Source of the DNA: VXNE01 sp965203615 | Lineage (GTDB): Bacteria > Pseudomonadota > Gammaproteobacteria > Pseudomonadales > Azotimanducaceae | Direction: 5' to 3' | DNA length: 64,000 nt | Assembly: GCA_965203615.1 (NCBI GenBank) | Contig: OZ241900.1 | Location: forward strand, 1,922,001 to 1,986,000 | Shown: positions 28,083 through 40,844 of the stretch, piece by piece | Position numbering within the stretch: position 1 is the stretch's first letter | Layout: every line of letters begins with the position of its first letter | Position numbers and translations under genes: made by a program | Notes under the pieces: generated by a model | Told to the model about the DNA's origin: nothing | Databases searched by the model: none | What the model saw: the letters and a program-made list of their open reading frames with translations, nothing else

Positions 28083-28214
28083 AGCCATCAGCCGGGGAGC
28101 GCGAGGGGAAACCCCTCGCATGAGAACAGCCATCAGCCGGGGAGCGCGAGGGGGAAACCCCTCGCATGAGAACAGCCATCAGCCGGGGAGCGCGAGGGGG
28201 AAACCCCTCGCATG
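28083..28214. repeat. Tandem repeat, 45/46-bp unit, nearly 3 copies, each with a hairpin
   Basis: Units begin agccatcagccggggagc at 28083, 28128 and 28174. Each contains a perfect hairpin gcgagggg-aaa-cccctcgc. The second and third differ from the first by one extra G in the G-run. The array sits between the monooxygenase and dioxygenase genes, directly before the 111-bp array. Confidence 0.93.
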
Positions 28215-28216
28215 CA

Positions 28217-28583
28217 ACAGGCGAAGCCGAAGGCGTCGGCTGTGGGGCACTTCCATGGAACAAACGTGTCCGGGGAGCGCCAGCGACCCGGCACGATTGC
28301 TCCATGGTCGACGAGCGGGGCCGGGCCACAGGCGAAGCCGAAGGCGTCGGCTGTGGGGCACTTCCATGGAACAAACGTGTCCGGGGAGCGCCAGCGACCC
28401 GGCACGATTGCTCCATGGTCGACGAGCGGGGCCGGGCCACAGGCGAAGCCGAAGGCGTCGGCTGTGGGGCACTTCCATGGAACAAACGTGTCCGGGGAGC
28501 GCCAGCGACCCGGCACGATTGCTCCATGGTCGACGAGCGGGGCCGGGCCACAGGCGAAGCCGAAGGCGTCGGCTGTGGGGCAC
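28217..28583. repeat. Tandem repeat, 111-bp unit, 3 full copies plus a partial fourth
   Basis: Units start acaggcgaagccgaaggcg at 28217, 28328, 28439 and 28550; copies are identical by eye. Each has an imperfect long hairpin closed by ccacag/ctgtgg and two ccatgg palindromes. Since 111 is a multiple of 3, several frames stay open through the array on both strands; these are artefacts. Together with the preceding array it fills the 568 bp between the flanking genes; no gene is seen there. Confidence 0.95.
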
Positions 28584-28616
28584 TAGCCTGCCCCGATTAA
28601 CGCTGGAGGCGGCAAC

Positions 28617-29423
28617 ATGAAAACCTTGGAAGATCAAGCCACCCTGGATATTCGACCCTTGACAGGAGCCCTGGGCGCGGAGGTGCGGGGCCTCGACGTG
28701 GCGTCTCTCGACGAAGGCGGTTTCGCCACCGTGCACGCCTTGCTACTCGAATACGGCGCGCTGGCTATCCACGGACAGGCGCATCTCACCCTCGGCGAGC
28801 TGAGGGAATTCGGCCTACGGTGGGGCAGGCTACACGTGCATGGCTTCAGGCCCCTGGAGGGCTATGACGACGCGCTTCTCGTCCGTGCCGACCCGAGCCA
28901 CCCCGCCGTTTCGGACCAGTGGCACACGGACTCCACCTGGCACGAGTTGCCGCCGAAGATCACGATGCTGCTGGCGCGCGAAGTGCCGCCGATCGGCGGC
29001 GATACGGTGTTCGCGTCGCAGTACAGGGCCTATGAAGGTCTCTCCGATTCCATGAAGGAGTTTGTCGATCCGCTGGACGCACTGCACGACGGACGCAACA
29101 TCGATCCGAACCTGGCCAAGCAACCCGTGACGCATCCGGTGGTGATCACCCATCCGGAAACCGGCCGCAAGGCGCTCTACGTGAACGGGGGTTACACCAA
29201 GAGCATCGTGCAGCTCGCGGAGCGGGAGAGCGCCGCGCTGCTTGCTTTCCTTTTTGCGCACTGCACCCAACAGAGTTATCAGGCGCGCGTGCGCTACCAG
29301 CCCGGTACGCTGGCGATATGGGACCAGCGATGTGTTCAGCATGCCGGCGCAAACGACTTCAGCGGCGAAGTCCGTGAGCTTCACCGCGTGGCGGTATGTT
29401 GGGACGAACGCCCCTCGCGATAA
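28617..29423 (+). CDS. TauD/TfdA-family Fe(II)/2-oxoglutarate dioxygenase
   Basis: 268 residues. Fe(II) ligands are visible as WHTDSTW (His103, Asp105) and the distal histidine in WDQRCVQHAG (about 242); the 2-oxoglutarate-binding arginine is in the RELHRV region. These enzymes hydroxylate sulfonates, phenoxy acids or similar, releasing 2-oxoglutarate carbons as succinate and CO2. The substrate is unknown, and no sulfonate transporter is nearby. A GGAGG sequence precedes the ATG. The start lies 34 bp from the 111-bp repeat array, so its promoter must be inside or upstream of the repeats. Confidence 0.88.
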   Translation: MKTLEDQATLDIRPLTGALGAEVRGLDVASLDEGGFATVHALLLEYGALAIHGQAHLTLGELREFGLRWGRLHVHGFRPLEGYDDALLVRADPSHPAVSDQWHTDSTWHELPPKITMLLAREVPPIGGDTVFASQYRAYEGLSDSMKEFVDPLDALHDGRNIDPNLAKQPVTHPVVITHPETGRKALYVNGGYTKSIVQLAERESAALLAFLFAHCTQQSYQARVRYQPGTLAIWDQRCVQHAGANDFSGEVRELHRVAVCWDERPSR

Positions 29424-29626
29424 GCGATGCCGTACCGGGCGCGCGACACTTATACCTAAGGGGACACGTGTTTCTGCTCACGCCCCCGTTTCACCCGCCC
29501 GCGCCGCGCGCCGGCGGATCTGTAGTCGGGCACATATGATTCGCCTCCCGGATCCACACGCTTCGTAGTCCGAAATCCGGACCCGCGTTCCGCGAGACGT
29601 CGTGCGCCTGGACAAATCGTGCGCAC

Positions 29627-29672
29627 AAAAAAACCGGCCCACATTAACCTGAATTAACATGGGCCGGTTTTC
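29627..29672 (-). terminator. Rho-independent terminator of the rRNA operon
   Basis: On the minus strand AAAACCGGCCCATGTTAA and TTAATGTGGGCCGGTTTT form a long stem (two wobbles) with a 6-nt loop, ending in a run of seven T. It lies 10 nt beyond the 5S 3' end. The A-run on the other side means it could also work for the convergent dioxygenase gene. Confidence 0.92.
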
Positions 29673-29682
29673 TCAAATTAAA

Positions 29683-29800
29683 GCCTGACGATGTCCTACT
29701 CTCGCATGGGGAGTCCCCACACTACCATCGGCGCAGAGCCCTTTCACTTCTGAGTTCGAAATGGATTCAGGTGGTTCAGACTCGCTATGGCCGTCAGGCA
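29683..29800 (-). rRNA. rrf: 5S ribosomal RNA
   Basis: About 118 nt: minus-strand 5' end TGCCTGACGGCCATAGCGAG, 3' end pairing back as GTCAGGC, with the conserved internal CCGAACTCAGAAGTGAAA-type loop. Last gene of the operon; the 163-bp spacer to 23S has no tRNA. Confidence 0.96.
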
Positions 29801-29963
29801 AACCATTGCCCCGAGGGCACACGCCCCGCATGGGAGGCCGTGACCCCGGTCACAAAAGCGTGATGAAGTCCCAAATGTGTCAAACAGTGTTACATTTACA
29901 TTGGCATATACATACAAAAGATAGTTACACACCCGGCTTTGCGGGATGCGCACTCGATTATAT

Positions 29964-32888
<2,925 letters not shown>

Positions 32889-33087
32889 ATATAATCGAAA
32901 GCGCAAGTTGCAATCTTCCTCATACATAGCCGAGTAACACCGGTTTTGGAACAGCGCCAGCCGTCACCGGCTCGCAACTGATACCAAGACACATTTGATT
33001 TTACGTCGATACCTTAGCTAGACCTGGTATCGACGTGTGTGCGTCAAGATATGATGTCCTGACGCACAAACTTCATCACTATACAAG

Positions 33088-33100
33088 TTGTCAAAGAGCA
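33088..33100 (-). promoter_or_regulatory. boxA antitermination site in the 16S-23S spacer
   Basis: The minus strand reads TGCTCTTTGACAA, matching the boxA consensus that loads NusB/NusE for rRNA antitermination. It lies between tRNA-Ala and 23S, as in other rrn operons. Confidence 0.8.
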
Positions 33101-33139
33101 CAAATCAAGCGGATTCTCCGCTCGAGAATCAAAAGCGAA

Positions 33140-33215
33140 TGGTGGAGCCGAGGAGGATCGAACTCCCGACCTCCTGCTTGCAAAGCAGGCGCTCTCCCGG
33201 CTGAGCTACGGCCCC
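33140..33215 (-). tRNA. trnA: tRNA-Ala (anticodon TGC)
   Basis: A 76-nt cloverleaf with encoded CCA, acceptor GGGGCCG, anticodon loop TTTGCAA. Second tRNA of the 16S-23S spacer. Confidence 0.97.
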
Positions 33216-33225
33216 GCGCAATAAC

Positions 33226-33302
<77 letters not shown>

Positions 33303-33507
33303 GGGTATCGGTACTTCCACAGAACAGTGGCACACACGCCATCGCCTCCAACATCAACAAACCATTCGTGTGGGCGCACCCACCAAGGTGGGCACGTCAA
33401 CGCGATCCGCGACTTTCGCCGCAGGTGCGCCAACGTCGATTCCGATCGAGTCAAGGCTGGTCCTGTCTCCGCCGACGCAAGAAGCGCAGCGGGCAGGACT
33501 TCACATT

Positions 33508-35078
<1,571 letters not shown>

Positions 35079-35229
35079 AAGAAGTTTTCGGGTTCGGCAG
35101 CGGCAAATGCCACCACCGCTCCCAAGACAAGTTTGCCTCGGCTCTTTCGTTCACGAGCGCCCACACGAATGGCTTGTTTCGTTTTCAATGAACGGGCCCG
35201 AGCGAATCCACGCGGGCCAAGGGGAGCGC

Positions 35230-35257
35230 ATTATACGCCCCAATCGTCCGCTGGCAA
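35230..35257 (-). promoter_or_regulatory. rRNA operon promoter (P1-like)
   Basis: On the minus strand TTGCCA (-35), a 16-bp spacer and a perfect TATAAT (-10), then the GC-rich discriminator GCGCTCCCC. A 16-bp spacer and GC-rich discriminator are hallmarks of stringently controlled rrn P1 promoters. An AAAAATGATC stretch just upstream could serve as an UP element. It lies about 150 bp before the 16S and about 100 bp after the tyrS stop. Confidence 0.85.
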
Positions 35258-35352
35258 GCAGTCGTCAACGATCATTTTTGGTCGCCGCAGAATGGGCCGC
35301 GCACATCGCCTGCGAAGTGGACCGAATCCACGCGCGGGGGCAACGCGGCGCC

Positions 35353-36672
35353 TCAGGCGTGGGCGACCAGGTGCCAGCTTTTCTTGCCGCGTCGGATGAG
35401 GTGATAGCGACCAAAGAGCGCGTTCTCCGGCGACAATGACCGCCCGATGTCTTCGGTGAGTTGGCCATTGACCCGAATGGCCCTGCTTTGCACCAAACCG
35501 CGCGCGGCCGTCCTCGACCGCGCCAACGGCGTTTCCGCCATGACGGCGACCAGTCCGGCGCTCGCCTCGATCACGGTGCAACCGATACCGTCGAGCGCGA
35601 GTTGTTCCAGATCCGGCTTCTTCAATGACTCCACGGATCCGCTGAACAGCGCGTCGGTGATCCGCCTGGCGGAAAGGAGGCCCTGTTCCCCGTGCACCAG
35701 CCGCGTGACTTCGTCCGCCAGGAGTCTCTGGCCTTCGCGCGCCGCCGGACTCTCCGCGACAGCTCTCCCCGCCGCCTCGATGTCCTCCACGTCCAGGAAC
35801 GTGAGTTGACGCAGGTAGGACATGACGTCGCCGTCTGCCGTGTTGATCAAGAACTGATAGAACGTGTAGGGCGATGTCTTCGCCCCGTCGAGCCAAACGG
35901 CCCCGGCCTCTGTCTTGCCGAACTTCGTTCCGTCGGACTTTGTCGCGAGCGGGACCGTCAGCGCAAATACTTTCCTCTCGAGCGTCCGCCGGACCAGGTC
36001 GACACCGCTGACGATATTTCCCCATTGATCACTGCCGCCAATCTGCACGGTGCATTCGTACTTTTCGGCAAGCTGCTTGAAATCCAATGCCTGCAGGATG
36101 CTGTAACTGAACTCGGCAAACGAAATGCCACTTCCCCTGGCTTCCAGTCTCGACCTTACCCACTCGCGCTGGATCATCGCGTTGACAGAGAAGTGCTTTC
36201 CCACGTCGCGCAAGAAAGAGATGACGTCGAGTTGGCCTGTCCAATCGAGGTTGTTGACGACGACTGCGCCCGTATCCCCGTCGAAGTCGAGAAACCGCTC
36301 CGCCTGCGAACGCACTTTAGCGGACCAGTCCGCCACGACATCCCGCAGATTGAGATTGCGCTCCTCGGTCTTGTCGCTGGGATCGCCGATCAACCCCGTT
36401 GCCCCGCCAACGAGCAGAATGGGCCGGTGCCCGGCCGTCTGAAAGCGCCGCAAGGTCAGAAGCGGGACCAGGTTTCCGATCTGAAGACTGTCCGAAGTGG
36501 GATCGAAGCCGCTATAGACAACGCGCGAGCGCGAGGTGAGATGGGCCTCGAGGCCCGCCTCGTCCGACACTTGGGCGACGAGATTCCTCCGACGAAGGTC
36601 ATCCAGGACCGAACTTCGTTGGGAGGGCTTATCGCAGCTTCCAAAACCAGACAAATTCTTTATACTCGTCAC
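35353..36672 (-). CDS. tyrS: Tyrosyl-tRNA synthetase
   Basis: 439 residues from a GTG. Class I synthetase core: GFDPTSDSL before the HIGH-motif position, GGATGLIGDPS, FAEFSYSILQALDF, QIGGSDQWGNI and the KMSKS equivalent KFGKT; S4 RNA-binding domain at the C-terminus. The HIGH motif reads QIGN (about 64-67). Relative to E. coli TyrS the N-terminus has about 20 extra residues, so a later start is possible. It charges tRNA-Tyr. It precedes the rRNA operon on the same strand and is divergent from the M23 peptidase gene, as in Pseudomonas. Confidence 0.95.
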   Translation of the reverse strand: MTSIKNLSGFGSCDKPSQRSSVLDDLRRRNLVAQVSDEAGLEAHLTSRSRVVYSGFDPTSDSLQIGNLVPLLTLRRFQTAGHRPILLVGGATGLIGDPSDKTEERNLNLRDVVADWSAKVRSQAERFLDFDGDTGAVVVNNLDWTGQLDVISFLRDVGKHFSVNAMIQREWVRSRLEARGSGISFAEFSYSILQALDFKQLAEKYECTVQIGGSDQWGNIVSGVDLVRRTLERKVFALTVPLATKSDGTKFGKTEAGAVWLDGAKTSPYTFYQFLINTADGDVMSYLRQLTFLDVEDIEAAGRAVAESPAAREGQRLLADEVTRLVHGEQGLLSARRITDALFSGSVESLKKPDLEQLALDGIGCTVIEASAGLVAVMAETPLARSRTAARGLVQSRAIRVNGQLTEDIGRSLSPENALFGRYHLIRRGKKSWHLVAHA

Positions 36673-36734
36673 CTTGCCACGCGCGTGAGTTCAATAGTCT
36701 GCCCCGCGGCAGAAGTCCAACAAGAGTATAAAGC

Positions 36735-38039
36735 TTGAGCAGGGGAATAGTTCCCGTATCCCACCTCTATGTCTGTGCCGCCGTGGCGGTGATATTGGGT
36801 CTCACCTTCTTTTTCGACCGGGACGTATCGGAAGCAACCACTACGCTGGAGGCCGATCCACCCTACGCCGAGCCAGATTTCGACGCGCCCGATGCGCGCA
36901 TTGACCATCCGGAGGAACCACCGGAATCCGAAGCAACCACCAGGGAGGTCGTCAGTATCGGGCCGGGCGAAAACCTCTCCACAATCTTCAAGAAACGGAA
37001 GCTCCCGCCTGCGGACCTGCAACGGATACTTGCCAGTGGCGCCCTGGCGGAACGGCTTCACGACGTCTATCCGGGCCACAAGCTGACGTTCGTCACCGAC
37101 GAAAAGGACAACCTTGTTCGCTTCGTGTACTCGTCCGGGCCGCTGGAACGGCTCATATTCGAACGCTCTGGAGAGGTGTATCAAGGCCGCAAGGAAGTCA
37201 AGGAGCCCACAACGAGAGTTGCCTTCAGGCACGCGGTGATCAATCACTCGCTATTCGTCGCCGGACAGCGCGCGGGCCTGGAAGACCAACTCATCATGCG
37301 ACTGGAAAAGATCTTCCAGTGGGACATCGACTTCCTCCTCGACATTCGGGACGGCGACGAATTCTCCATTCTCTTCGAAGAGCTGTACCTGGAAGATCAA
37401 CGCATTGACACCGGCCGGATTCTCGCCGCCCGGTTCGTCAACCAGGGGGATACGCACCGGGCTGTCCTGTATACCGATAGCGCCAACATCGACCGGTTTT
37501 ACAGTCCCGACGGGGAGAGCATGCGCAAGGATTTCCTGAGGGCACCGCTTGAATTCACGCGCATCAGCTCGAACTTCAATCTGAAGCGGCACCATCCGCT
37601 GTTCAAGACCTCCATGCCGCATCGTGGCATCGACTATGCGGCGCCCATGGGCACACCGGTGTTGGCTGCGGGCGACGGTACGGTGCGCATCGCCAGCCGT
37701 ACCCACGCAAATGGCAACTATGTGGTGATACGGCACGGCGAGACCTTCGAGACCAAGTACCTGCACCTGTCCAGGATTGCACGGGGCATCCGCGGAGGAA
37801 CCCGCGTCGAGCAGGGCAAGGTCATCGGATACGTGGGCGCGACCGGGTACGCCACGGGCCCCCACCTCCACTACGAATTCCTCGTCAACGGCGTGCACCA
37901 GAACCCCCGCACGGTAGATTTGCCAAAAGCGAAACCCATCCCTTCCTCCGAGCGGGTCCGTTTCGAGCAGTCGACAGCGGTCCTCCTGGCGCAAATGGAA
38001 CACCACCTGTCGGGGCAACAGGTCCTGGCCGTGCGCTAG
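36735..38039 (+). CDS. M23 peptidoglycan endopeptidase with OapA/LysM-like domain
   Basis: 434 residues from a TTG start. A membrane anchor at about 8-28 (LYVCAAVAVILGLTFFF) is followed by an acidic linker, a LysM/OapA-like region starting GPGENLSTIFKKRKL (about 76-125), and a C-terminal LytM domain with HRGIDYAAPMGTPV and GPHLHYEF supplying the zinc ligands. It resembles E. coli MepM and would cut peptide crosslinks for cell-wall growth. It is followed by anmK (57 bp gap), which recycles wall fragments. A tyrS - M23 - anmK - erpA order is also found in Pseudomonas. Confidence 0.9.
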   Translation: MSRGIVPVSHLYVCAAVAVILGLTFFFDRDVSEATTTLEADPPYAEPDFDAPDARIDHPEEPPESEATTREVVSIGPGENLSTIFKKRKLPPADLQRILASGALAERLHDVYPGHKLTFVTDEKDNLVRFVYSSGPLERLIFERSGEVYQGRKEVKEPTTRVAFRHAVINHSLFVAGQRAGLEDQLIMRLEKIFQWDIDFLLDIRDGDEFSILFEELYLEDQRIDTGRILAARFVNQGDTHRAVLYTDSANIDRFYSPDGESMRKDFLRAPLEFTRISSNFNLKRHHPLFKTSMPHRGIDYAAPMGTPVLAAGDGTVRIASRTHANGNYVVIRHGETFETKYLHLSRIARGIRGGTRVEQGKVIGYVGATGYATGPHLHYEFLVNGVHQNPRTVDLPKAKPIPSSERVRFEQSTAVLLAQMEHHLSGQQVLAVR

Positions 38040-38096
38040 GCATGAAACCCGTCGCCCCGCACCTGCATTAGCCGAATCGCGAGTCAGGTCGCACCG

Positions 38097-39191
38097 ATGG
38101 CTCTCCTTTTCGTCGGCGCAATTTCGGGAACAAGCGTTGACGGCCTCGACCTGGCGGTGGTCGATGTCGAGCCCGTTGTACCCCGCATCATCGACGCCAC
38201 CACCGAGCCTTTTCCCGGCGCCCTTGGCGACTCCCTGCGAGCGCTTGCCCTATCGGCAACCGATGACCTGACCAGGATGGCCCGAGCCGATGCCGAACTG
38301 GGCGAATTCATCGGGCGGGCCGTCCGCGCGTTCGCCGGAGACAGACCGGTCAGGGCTATCGGCAGCCATGGACAGACGATTCGACACGACCCGCGCACGG
38401 AACCCGCCCATACCGTGCAGATCGGGGATCCCCACCGTATCGCCGAGATCAGCGGCATCGACACGGTCGCCGATTTCCGGCGGCGAGACGTGGCGGCCGG
38501 CGGCGAGGGAGCACCGTTGGTGCCGCCCTTCCACGAGGCGCTGTTCAGGCCTGGAAGAGGGGAACGCGTGGTGGTGAATATCGGCGGAATTTCCAACATA
38601 ACGATTCTCTCGCCCGACCTGTCAACCGGATTCGACACGGGTCCCGGCAACGCCTTGCTGGACGCATGGATTGGAGAACACCAGGGATTGGCGTTCGATC
38701 GGAACGGGGCGTGGTCCGCAACAGGAAACGTCATTCCGAGCCTGCTGACCGATCTCGAACAAGACGGTTTCGTGCGCGCGCCACCGCCGAAGAGCACGGG
38801 CAAGGATTTCTACAACCTCGACTACCTGCGAAGGCGCCTCGGAGGTTCCGAAGATCCCGCAGACGTACAGGCCACGCTGGCCGAATTCACCGCCGCAAGC
38901 ATCTCCCGGGCCGTCGAGAGATGGGCGCCGTCCAGCACTGACGTCGTTGTCTGCGGGGGTGGTCGGCTAAACGGGGATCTCATGAACCGCCTTGGACGAC
39001 AGATGATCCGGCGACGGGTGATGAAGTCGGAGAACCTGGGTGTCGACGGCGATGCCGTGGAAGCCGCAGCCTTCGCGTGGCTTGCATACCGCTTCCTGGA
39101 ACGCCAGCCGGGGAACTCGCCGGCCGTCACCGGGGCAGCCGGACCGAGGGTACTCGGGGCGTTTTACCCCGCCAACACGCAAATCAGATAG
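38097..39191 (+). CDS. anmK: Anhydro-N-acetylmuramic acid kinase
   Basis: 364 residues, N-terminus LLFVGAISGTSVDGLDLAVVDV with the ATP-binding GTSxDG motif, IGSHGQTIRHDP, NIGGISNIT and DTGPGNALLDAW. It hydrolyses and phosphorylates 1,6-anhydroMurNAc to MurNAc-6-phosphate in peptidoglycan recycling. Its last 8 bp overlap the convergent erpA gene. Confidence 0.95.
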   Translation: MALLFVGAISGTSVDGLDLAVVDVEPVVPRIIDATTEPFPGALGDSLRALALSATDDLTRMARADAELGEFIGRAVRAFAGDRPVRAIGSHGQTIRHDPRTEPAHTVQIGDPHRIAEISGIDTVADFRRRDVAAGGEGAPLVPPFHEALFRPGRGERVVVNIGGISNITILSPDLSTGFDTGPGNALLDAWIGEHQGLAFDRNGAWSATGNVIPSLLTDLEQDGFVRAPPPKSTGKDFYNLDYLRRRLGGSEDPADVQATLAEFTAASISRAVERWAPSSTDVVVCGGGRLNGDLMNRLGRQMIRRRVMKSENLGVDGDAVEAAAFAWLAYRFLERQPGNSPAVTGAAGPRVLGAFYPANTQIR

Positions 39192-39516
39192 CGAAGGAGT
39201 TTCCGCAACCACACGTTGAGGAAGCATTGGGATTGGTCACGACGAACTGCGCCCCCTGCAGGTCTTCCCTGTAGTCGATCTCCGCGCCGGCAAGGTATTG
39301 ATAGCTCATCGCATCCACCAGCATGGTCACGCCTTCCCGCTCGATCACGGCGTCATCCTCAGCGATCTCCTCGTCAAAGGTAAAGCCGTACGAGAAGCCG
39401 CTGCAACCACCGCCCGTGATGAAGACGCGCAGCTTTAGCAGGTCGTTTCCTTCACCCTCGATGAGTTCCGCAACCTTACCCGCCGCGCGGTCGGAAAAGC
39501 CGATGTCGGACATCAT
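39184..39516 (-). CDS. erpA: Iron-sulfur cluster insertion protein (A-type carrier)
   Basis: 110 residues with the three conserved cysteines in GGGCSGFSYGF and STCGCGNSF, and the C-terminus GCGNSFAI. A-type carriers deliver Fe-S clusters to apoproteins, in E. coli to isoprenoid-synthesis enzymes. The ErpA assignment over IscA rests on the location next to anmK, where Pseudomonas has erpA, and on the sequence. Convergent with anmK by an 8-bp overlap. Confidence 0.92.
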   Translation of the reverse strand: MMSDIGFSDRAAGKVAELIEGEGNDLLKLRVFITGGGCSGFSYGFTFDEEIAEDDAVIEREGVTMLVDAMSYQYLAGAEIDYREDLQGAQFVVTNPNASSTCGCGNSFAI

Positions 39517-39573
39517 TTCCTCTCAGACTCCCTCTGGTTCTCTCCGGCGGTCCCAGGCTGTCCCGGGGCTACC

Positions 39574-40050
39574 TCAGGTGTCCCGTTCACTGTCGCCCGC
39601 CAATTCGAAAACACGAACGTTCCCACGGTCCCCGTCTTCGTCGACGCAAAGGATCTTGCCGTTCACCAGGGCACCCAGTTCCACGCCAATCTGCCTGTAG
39701 GACATTTCGCCCCTGATCCGGCCGGTCGCCGTGACTTCCATACGCTCCCCGGCAAGCACATTGCCTTCAACCCGGCCCGCAACAATCACGTTTGCCGCTC
39801 GAATGTCGCCCTCGACACTGCCTCCCTCGTCTACAAACAGGGTGGCCGAGGCTTCGTCCTTGGCCACAATATTGCCTTCGACCGTGCCGCTGACGTACAG
39901 CCGCCCCGAGAATTGGATGTCGCCGCGTACCGACGTGTCCGCCGCGACGAGGGTTGCGCTCCTGTCGTTGCTATCGACCCTGGTCTTTTTCATACGCCGG
40001 CCTTCTTTCGCCAATTCCTTGCTTGATTCGGGTTTGAACCACTTCATCAA
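39574..40050 (-). CDS. Bactofilin family protein
   Basis: 158 residues. After a basic N-terminal stretch (MMKWFKPESSK) the domain at about 35-135 is a right-handed beta-helix with the repeating pattern seen in GDIQFSGRLYVSGTVEGNI, GSVEGDIRAANVIVAGRVEG and GRIRGEMSYRQIGVELGA. Bactofilins polymerise into cytoskeletal filaments that anchor wall enzymes; the M23 peptidase gene lies 1.5 kb away. A shorter start at MKKTRVDSN is possible. 57 bp separate it from erpA on the same strand. Confidence 0.9.
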   Translation of the reverse strand: MMKWFKPESSKELAKEGRRMKKTRVDSNDRSATLVAADTSVRGDIQFSGRLYVSGTVEGNIVAKDEASATLFVDEGGSVEGDIRAANVIVAGRVEGNVLAGERMEVTATGRIRGEMSYRQIGVELGALVNGKILCVDEDGDRGNVRVFELAGDSERDT

Positions 40051-40080
40051 CTATGCCGCATTCCATCCCGTTTCGAGGGA

Positions 40081-40743
40081 CTATTCTACCGACCACGCAA
40101 ACACGCGTTCGAACCGCAGTCCGGTGTCCACCTCCACCGCGACCCTGACCTCTTCGGGCAGGAACCCGTCGGGCAAAGTCATCTGGCCGCTAAAGTCCTC
40201 AAAGTAGAGAAGTCCGAACTTGATCGGATACTCGCTTTCTTCCGACAACTCTGCAAGTGACAGCGATCGCCGCCCATTCTCATTGTCCCCAACGACCTCG
40301 ATCGTGAGACTCCCCTCGACCCATCGGTCCCGGTCCGTAGCCTGGGTCAGAACCAGGGTGTAGGCGAATCGATCGGGGTCTCGTGTTTTTGATACATCGA
40401 GCCGTTCGATAGTGAAACCCGCATCCTCGTTCATTGGCGCGACAAGTCGCCTGTAGAAGCGCGCTTCTTCTTCGAGCGCGTGGATCCGATCGCCGAGCGT
40501 CTTGATCGTACGGCGCAGTTCCTCGTTCGCGCCGGCATCCACGACCTGCGTCAGATCCACTTCCTTCAACCAGGCGAGCGCATCCGTCTTTTCGCAATCC
40601 GCAGCCAGTAGAGCGCCACCCTCGCTTTCTCCCACGCAGCGATATCCGCCGAGGACGAAACAGCCGTAACCGAAGGCTGCGAGCGCGACCACCACCGCAG
40701 CCACCCTCGCGGCCCTTTGCGTGTGAAGATCGCCAAACGCCAT
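40081..40743 (-). CDS. Membrane-anchored coiled-coil protein (DUF6776-like)
   Basis: 220 residues: one membrane helix at about 13-33 (AAVVVALAAFGYGCFVLGG), a coiled coil at about 60-100 (LRRTIKTLGDRIHALEEEARFYRRLV), and a beta-rich periplasmic domain with FAYTLVLTQATDRDRWVEGSL. The LEEEARFYRRLV pattern is typical of the DUF6776 family of gammaproteobacteria, found next to bactofilin genes. No biochemical role is known. Upstream of and on the same strand as the bactofilin gene (30 bp gap), so the two are likely cotranscribed and may work together. Confidence 0.7.
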   Translation of the reverse strand: MAFGDLHTQRAARVAAVVVALAAFGYGCFVLGGYRCVGESEGGALLAADCEKTDALAWLKEVDLTQVVDAGANEELRRTIKTLGDRIHALEEEARFYRRLVAPMNEDAGFTIERLDVSKTRDPDRFAYTLVLTQATDRDRWVEGSLTIEVVGDNENGRRSLSLAELSEESEYPIKFGLLYFEDFSGQMTLPDGFLPEEVRVAVEVDTGLRFERVFAWSVE

Positions 40744-40844
40744 GTTCCGTGCCGCTCTCCATTGTCGTCGGTTCTATACAACGCACTTCGCACCAGGTGC
40801 GACTCCGGCACCGTGCCCCATGCCGACTATAGTATTTTAGACAG

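Noticed and set aside
28083..28583. CRISPR array
   Set aside because: Units are contiguous, without unique spacers, and no cas genes are nearby.
28006..28736. Several repetitive proteins of 124-233 codons on both strands
   Set aside because: The 111-bp unit is a multiple of 3 and contains no stop in several frames, so open frames arise automatically.
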